A stretch of DNA of 11,833 bases from Candidatus Aphodoplasma excrementigallinarum (GTDB taxonomy: Bacteria; Bacillota; Clostridia; UBA1381; UMGS1253), in contig DVOF01000219.1 in the NCBI GenBank assembly GCA_018713805.1, forward strand, positions 1 through 11,833. Direction: 5' to 3'. The first letter of the stretch is position 1, and the number at the start of each line of letters is the position of its first letter. Below, piece by piece: positions 8,289 through 11,833 of this stretch. The notes beneath the pieces are model-generated. The model was not told the DNA's origin. It saw only the letters and a list, made by a program, of their open reading frames with translations, and did not search any database. The position numbers and the translations under genes are program-made.

Positions 8289-8322
8289 AAAAGCCGGGCG
8301 GTCAGTATTCCGCCCGGCTTTT
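8289..8322 (+). terminator. Strong intrinsic terminator after the isomerase gene
   Basis: A perfect 13-bp inverted repeat: AAAAGCCGGGCGG (8289-8301), an 8-base loop (8302-8309), and CCGCCCGGCTTTT (8310-8322), followed by a T-rich tract (GTTATTTCTTT). It separates the isomerase from the downstream oxidoreductase, so that gene needs its own promoter. The A-rich left flank could also terminate minus-strand transcription. Confidence 0.93.
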
Positions 8323-8367
8323 GTTATTTCTTTCCGAATCGTAATCATATTTTTCCCGTCCGGCGGT

Positions 8368-8373
8368 TATACT
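8368..8373 (+). promoter_or_regulatory. Possible -10 box for the oxidoreductase gene
   Basis: TATACT lies 52 bases before the ATG at 8425 and after the upstream terminator, so a promoter is expected here. No good -35 box is found 16-18 bases upstream (TCATAT at 17), and there is no extended -10 TG. If real, the promoter may need an activator. Confidence 0.35.
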
Positions 8374-8424
8374 ACGGTCATGTGGTAGAAAGCAAAAATC
8401 AATTGAAGAAGGGTGGCAAATCAT

Positions 8425-9459
8425 ATGGTCAATTTGGAAAAAGTGCGAGTGGTACAGTATGGCTGCGGGAAGATGAGCAAGTATATCCTCCGCTATCTTT
8501 ATGAAAAGGGCGCAGAGATCGTCGGCGCGATCGACACCAATCCCGAAATCGTCGGCATGGACGCAGGCGATTACGCAGGATTGGGTGTGAAGCTGAATGT
8601 CCCAATCCGTTCCGACGCAGATACTGTACTGGACGAATGCGACGCCGACATTGCAGTCGTAACGTTGTTCAGCTTTATGACGGACATTGCGTCGCACTGC
8701 GAGCGGTGTTTGAGCCGGGGAATCAACGTGGTGACGACCTGCGAGGAGGCGATCTATCCGTGGACGACCGCCTCCGCCATCACCAACCGCCTCGACCGGC
8801 TTGCAAAGGCGCGCGGATGCACTATAACCGGGACGGGGATGCAGGATATCTACTGGATCAACATGATCGCGGCTGTCGCAGGCGGCGTACACTGCATTAA
8901 GAAAATCGAAGGCGCGGTCAGCTACAATGTGGAGGACTATGGGCTGGCGCTTGCAAAGGCGCACGGCGTGGGGCTGACCCCGGAGGAGTTTGAAGCGCAG
9001 ATCGCGCATCCGGAGACGCTCGAGCCCGCCTATGTGTGGAATTCCAACGAGGCGCTGGCAAACAAGCTCGGCCTTACGGTGAAGTCCATCTCGCAGCGGT
9101 GCGTGCCGTACTTCTACGACACGGATTTGTGGTGCGAAACGACAGGGCAGACCATCCCGAAGGGGAATTGTATCGGCATGAGCGCGGTCGTCACGACGGA
9201 AACCTTCCAGGGCATTACGATTGAAACCCAATGTATCGGCAAGGTATACGGCCCTGACGACGGCGATATGTGCGACTGGAAGATCGTTGGCGAGCCGGAC
9301 ACGGAGTTCCATGTGGTCAAGCCCGCCACGCCGGAGCACACCTGTGCGACGCTGGTAAACCGGATTCCCACAATATTGCGCGCGCCGGCCGGGTTCATCA
9401 CGGCGGAAAAGCTCGACGACGTCGAATACCTCACATGGCCCATGCACCTGTACCTGTGA
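8425..9459 (+). CDS. NAD(P)H-dependent amine dehydrogenase-like oxidoreductase (2,4-diaminopentanoate dehydrogenase/DapB-like)
   Basis: This is a 344-residue cytoplasmic Rossmann-fold oxidoreductase. The N-terminus has a dinucleotide loop YGCGKM (12-17), and Asp37 closes the second strand (AIDTNP), which favours NAD(H). TCEEAIYPW at 105-113 resembles the TCEE-x-x-YPW signature that I associate from memory with the 2,4-diaminopentanoate dehydrogenase group. The C-terminal half is the family's mixed alpha/beta substrate domain. The ATG at 8425 is chosen because a GGGTGG-type Shine-Dalgarno (8411-8416) lies eight bases before it; an in-frame GTG at 8413 falls inside that Shine-Dalgarno. The gene lies between two terminators, so it is probably a single-gene unit. 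No other ornithine-fermentation gene is present, so the true substrate may be a different amino acid, amine or sugar-derived oxo compound. Confidence 0.86.
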   Translation: MVNLEKVRVVQYGCGKMSKYILRYLYEKGAEIVGAIDTNPEIVGMDAGDYAGLGVKLNVPIRSDADTVLDECDADIAVVTLFSFMTDIASHCERCLSRGINVVTTCEEAIYPWTTASAITNRLDRLAKARGCTITGTGMQDIYWINMIAAVAGGVHCIKKIEGAVSYNVEDYGLALAKAHGVGLTPEEFEAQIAHPETLEPAYVWNSNEALANKLGLTVKSISQRCVPYFYDTDLWCETTGQTIPKGNCIGMSAVVTTETFQGITIETQCIGKVYGPDDGDMCDWKIVGEPDTEFHVVKPATPEHTCATLVNRIPTILRAPAGFITAEKLDDVEYLTWPMHLYL

Positions 9460-9477
9460 TTGCGCGGGCGCATAAAA

Positions 9478-9510
9478 ATAAAGGCAGGGACTACGCGCCC
9501 TGCCTTTTAT
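9478..9510. terminator. Bidirectional terminator between convergent genes
   Basis: The inverted repeat AAAGGCAGGG (9480-9489) and CCCTGCCTTT (9498-9507) has an 8-base loop. On the plus strand the stem runs into TTTTAT; on the minus strand it runs into TTTATTTTTATG. It can stop both the oxidoreductase (ends 9459) and the minus-strand uxaB (stop at 9527-9529). Confidence 0.88.
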
Positions 9511-9526
9511 CGTACTTATAAAACTT

Positions 9527-10888
9527 TTACGCATCAAGCTGTGAGAGAAGCGTCTGCTTCACACCCTCCTGCCGGCAGCGGTTTACGAGGCGGGTGACCG
9601 CACCGGCAAGGCCGGACACCGCCGTCAGGTCACAGCCCCAAAGGTCTGCATTGGCGAGTATCTCCGTCGTATCGTGCTCGAGCAGGAACGCGCTCACCTG
9701 CGCGCTGTCCCGCGCATCGCCGCTTTTGTAAAACACGATCAGAGCAGCGAGCGAGAACGTCAGGAGCGGCGGCAGGCGGTCAAACTGCTCGATATACCCG
9801 AGCAGGGACGGAAGCACGCGCTCCTTGTATTTTGCCACGGAGTTTAAGCAGATGTCGAGCAGGCGGTGGCGGAGGTACGGGTTACGGAACCGTTCCAGCA
9901 CGCTCGCGGCATATTGCTCAAGTTCCTCCTTCTTCAGGCCGGTTACGGTCGGGATGATTTCTTCGTAAATCCCCTTTTCGAGGTAGCGTACCATCACCGC
10001 GTCGTTCATCATGTCGAGCACCGTTTCCATCCCGAGCAGATGGGCCGCCATGACGCTCATAGTGTGCGCGCCGTTTAAAATCCGTACCTTGCGCGTCTTA
10101 TACGGCGCGATGTCGTCGGTAAAGACGACGTTGTAGCCGTATTCATCGAGCGGCAGCAGCGACTTTTTCTCTCCCATGCCGGCAATGACCCAAAGGTGGA
10201 AGTATTCCGCTGTGACGATCAGTTTATCGATATAGCCAAGACGCGCCTCCCATACCGCTGCGTCGTCACGCGGGTATCCGGTCACGATCCGGTCGACGAG
10301 CGTACACGTGAAGGTGCAGGCCGTTTCCACCCAATGGCGGAAGCCATCCTCTAACCCCCAAAGCGCGATATATTGCAGGATACAGTCCCTGAGTGCAAGG
10401 CCGTTATTGTCGATCAGCTCGCAGGGGAGGAATACAAGCCCCTTGTCGGGCGCACCTTCAAAGAAGCGGTAGCGTTCCAGCAAAAAGCGCGTCACCTTCC
10501 CGGGGAAGGAAGCGGGCGGCTCGTCGAGTACGGAACACGACGGGTCAAACGCGATCCCGGCCTCGGTTGTGTTGGAAACGACAAGCTCTAAATCCTCGCT
10601 GCGCGCCAGCGCAAGAAACTGGCAAAACCGCTCATACGGGTTGATGCAGCGGCGGATACAGGTGTTTTTCTTAATTTCTTCCACAAGTTGGCCGTTCTCG
10701 ATTCCGCGCAGGATGGTCGTGTATTCCCCGTCCTGTGCGATAAGCTGATCGGTCATGCCGTTCGGGAGCGGCTGGATAACCGCCACGGACGTATCATAAT
10801 TGGCTTTTTCGTTCAGCTCATTGATAAAGTAGTCCACAAAACCGCGCAAAAAATTCCCCTCGCCGAATTGCACAATGCGTTCTTTCAC
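9527..10888 (-). CDS. uxaB: Tagaturonate reductase (altronate oxidoreductase)
   Basis: A 453-residue member of the long-chain mannitol-dehydrogenase family that reduces D-tagaturonate to D-altronate with NADH, the second step of D-galacturonate catabolism after UxaC. Seen directly: the N-terminal nucleotide-binding segment QFGEGNFLRGF (7-17); SNTTEAG (105-111), typical of UxaB; and the family catalytic signature KVRILNGAHT (267-276) with Lys267, Asn272 and His275. It is slightly shorter than the E. coli enzyme, mainly through a short N-terminus, since the first strand begins at residue 3. Translation starts at GTG (10886-10888), with AAAGGA (complement of 10898-10903) nine bases upstream. It lies 21 bases downstream of uxaA on the same strand, so the two are co-transcribed. 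Fructuronate or mannitol dehydrogenase is the alternative, but the motifs and the uxaA partner make UxaB most likely. Confidence 0.93.
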   Translation of the reverse strand: MKERIVQFGEGNFLRGFVDYFINELNEKANYDTSVAVIQPLPNGMTDQLIAQDGEYTTILRGIENGQLVEEIKKNTCIRRCINPYERFCQFLALARSEDLELVVSNTTEAGIAFDPSCSVLDEPPASFPGKVTRFLLERYRFFEGAPDKGLVFLPCELIDNNGLALRDCILQYIALWGLEDGFRHWVETACTFTCTLVDRIVTGYPRDDAAVWEARLGYIDKLIVTAEYFHLWVIAGMGEKKSLLPLDEYGYNVVFTDDIAPYKTRKVRILNGAHTMSVMAAHLLGMETVLDMMNDAVMVRYLEKGIYEEIIPTVTGLKKEELEQYAASVLERFRNPYLRHRLLDICLNSVAKYKERVLPSLLGYIEQFDRLPPLLTFSLAALIVFYKSGDARDSAQVSAFLLEHDTTEILANADLWGCDLTAVSGLAGAVTRLVNRCRQEGVKQTLLSQLDA

Positions 10889-10909
10889 TAATATCTGTCC
10901 TTTCTGCGG

Positions 10910-11814
10910 TTACAGGGTCACACCGTTTTTAAAGACGGCGATCTCCCGGTAACCGTTACTTTCATTTTTCGTATGGATTCGTCCGGACGCCACGTCGAGC
11001 AAGTATTGCCACAGCGAAGCGTGCGCCTCGTCAAAGGATTGCCCGTCTGCGAGGCCGCCGGCGTCAAAGTCGACCCAGTTTGGCTTGCGCGCCGCAAGCG
11101 TGCGGTTCGACGCAATCTTGACCGTCGGGACGGCCGTCCCGAGCGGGTTGCCGCGCCCGGTCGTAAATAAAATCATCTGCGCACCCGAGGATGCAAGGTT
11201 TGTGACGGACACGCTGTCGTTGCCCGGCCCGGTCAGAAGGCTCAGCCCCGGCGCATGGCACGCCTCCCCGAGAGCCAGCGTATCTGTTACAATGGCGCGG
11301 CCGCCCTTCTGTACACAGCCGAGTGACTTTTCCTCCAGCGTCGTAATCCCGCCGTCCTTGTTGCCGGGCGCGGGATTTTCGTAGATGGGCTGCCCGTAGC
11401 CGATATAGTATTGCTTAAAGCCGTTAATCAGATTCACGATCTTTTCAAAGGTGGGACGGTCCTGTGCCCGCTCCATCAAAATCGTTTCCGCACCGAACAT
11501 CTCCGGCACCTCGGTCAGCATGGCGCGTCCGCCAAGCGAAGTCACCGTGTCGCAAATCCGCCCGCAGAGCGGGTTGGCCGTAATGCCGGAAAACGCGTCC
11601 GAGCCGCCGCACTTCAACCCAATTGTCAGCCGGTTTACCGGGACGGTCTGCCGCCGCTGTTTGCCGGCATAGGCGGCCAGCTCGCCGAGCAGGGCCAGCC
11701 CCTCCTCAATTTCATCCTCGCACGCCTGCGCGCGCAGGAATCGGACGCGGTTCAGGTCGGTTTGGTCCAGATAGGGGCGGAATGCGTCAAGATTGTTGTT
11801 CTCACAGCCAAGGC
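10910..11814 (-). CDS. uxaA: Altronate dehydratase, C-terminal about 300 residues (5' end cut by contig edge)
   Basis: This enzyme dehydrates D-altronate to 2-keto-3-deoxygluconate, the step after UxaB. The visible part is about 301 residues ending in FKNGVTL. Family motifs include LGCENN at the cut edge, IGLKCGGSDAFSG (residues 65-77 of the fragment), the AGGLADG segment near the C-terminus, and the Gly-rich TGRGNPLG region. Full-length UxaA is roughly 500 residues, so the N-terminal SAF domain and start of the core, about 190 residues, lie outside. The frame is open without interruption from 10912 to 11814 and closes only inside adapter sequence, so there is no real start codon here. A TTG at 11615-11617 encodes Leu inside the conserved IGLKCGG motif. 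Galactarate dehydratase (GarD) is a relative, but the uxaB partner favours UxaA. The operon promoter is out of view. Confidence 0.92.
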
Positions 11815-11833
11815 CTGTCTCTTATACACATCT
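11815..11833. other. Sequencing adapter remnant (Tn5/Nextera mosaic end), not genomic
   Basis: The last 19 bases, CTGTCTCTTATACACATCT, equal the reverse complement of the Tn5 mosaic end used in tagmentation libraries. They interrupt the uxaA frame with a stop codon, and the sequence ends exactly at the end of the 19-mer. Confidence 0.97.

Noticed and set aside
8413..8415. GTG start for the oxidoreductase
   Set aside because: It falls within the Shine-Dalgarno-like GGGTGG that serves the ATG at 8425.
8417..8436. CAAAT...ATTTG imperfect palindrome around the oxidoreductase start codon
   Set aside because: It has only five paired bases with a ten-base gap, so chance is a sufficient explanation; no known operator matches.
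8302..9537. A 411-codon open frame on the minus strand opposite the oxidoreductase gene
   Set aside because: It runs through the upstream terminator and the shared terminator, its translation has no recognisable domain and is rich in Arg, His and Cys as antisense frames are, and the plus-strand protein has clear family motifs.
11615..11617. TTG as the start of uxaA
   Set aside because: The frame continues upstream to the adapter with conserved UxaA sequence, and this codon is the Leu of the IGLKCGG motif.
1..11833. CRISPR arrays, tRNA or rRNA genes, insertion sequences, phage or defence genes
   Set aside because: I found no regular short repeats with spacers, no cloverleaf-like sequence and no transposase or integrase motifs; the 19-bp Tn5 end is adapter only.

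Overview
The window looks like chromosomal DNA from a Gram-positive, polysaccharide-degrading anaerobe, most likely a Clostridia-type Firmicute. The reasons are strong AGGAGG ribosome-binding sites, a near-consensus sigma-A promoter, GC-rich hairpin plus T-run terminators, and a giant secreted multimodular carbohydrate-active protein. Genus cannot be read from the sequence. The last 19 bases are not genomic: they match the Tn5/Nextera mosaic-end adapter, so the right edge is an assembly or library artefact.

Layout. (1) 18-7259 (+): one 2413-residue secreted protein with a signal peptide, an N-terminal alpha/beta-hydrolase esterase domain, a long array of alternating beta-sandwich modules (one Ig-like, three DNRLRE/CBM96-like, five jelly-roll CBM-like), and a C-terminal NodB-type polysaccharide deacetylase domain. 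(2) 7465-8274 (+): a TIM-barrel sugar-phosphate isomerase/epimerase with its own promoter, ended by a strong terminator. (3) 8425-9459 (+): an NAD(P)H-dependent amine-dehydrogenase-like oxidoreductase of the 2,4-diaminopentanoate dehydrogenase/DapB-like group. (4) A terminator that can work in both directions lies between this gene and the convergent minus-strand operon uxaA-uxaB (altronate dehydratase, cut by the contig end, then tagaturonate reductase).

How they may work together. uxaA and uxaB are the altronate branch of D-galacturonate catabolism: tagaturonate to altronate to 2-keto-3-deoxygluconate. A secreted protein with two esterase-type domains and many glycan-binding modules fits a locus that strips ester groups from a plant polysaccharide, possibly pectin, before depolymerisation and uronate uptake. 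That link rests only on proximity. The isomerase and the dehydrogenase could handle side-chain sugars or be unrelated; their substrates cannot be read from sequence.

I did not find a clearly new biological system such as defence, CRISPR or a mobile element. The most unusual object is the 2413-residue protein, with two different esterase folds at opposite ends of a repeated module array and a drop in GC content at the start of the deacetylase domain.
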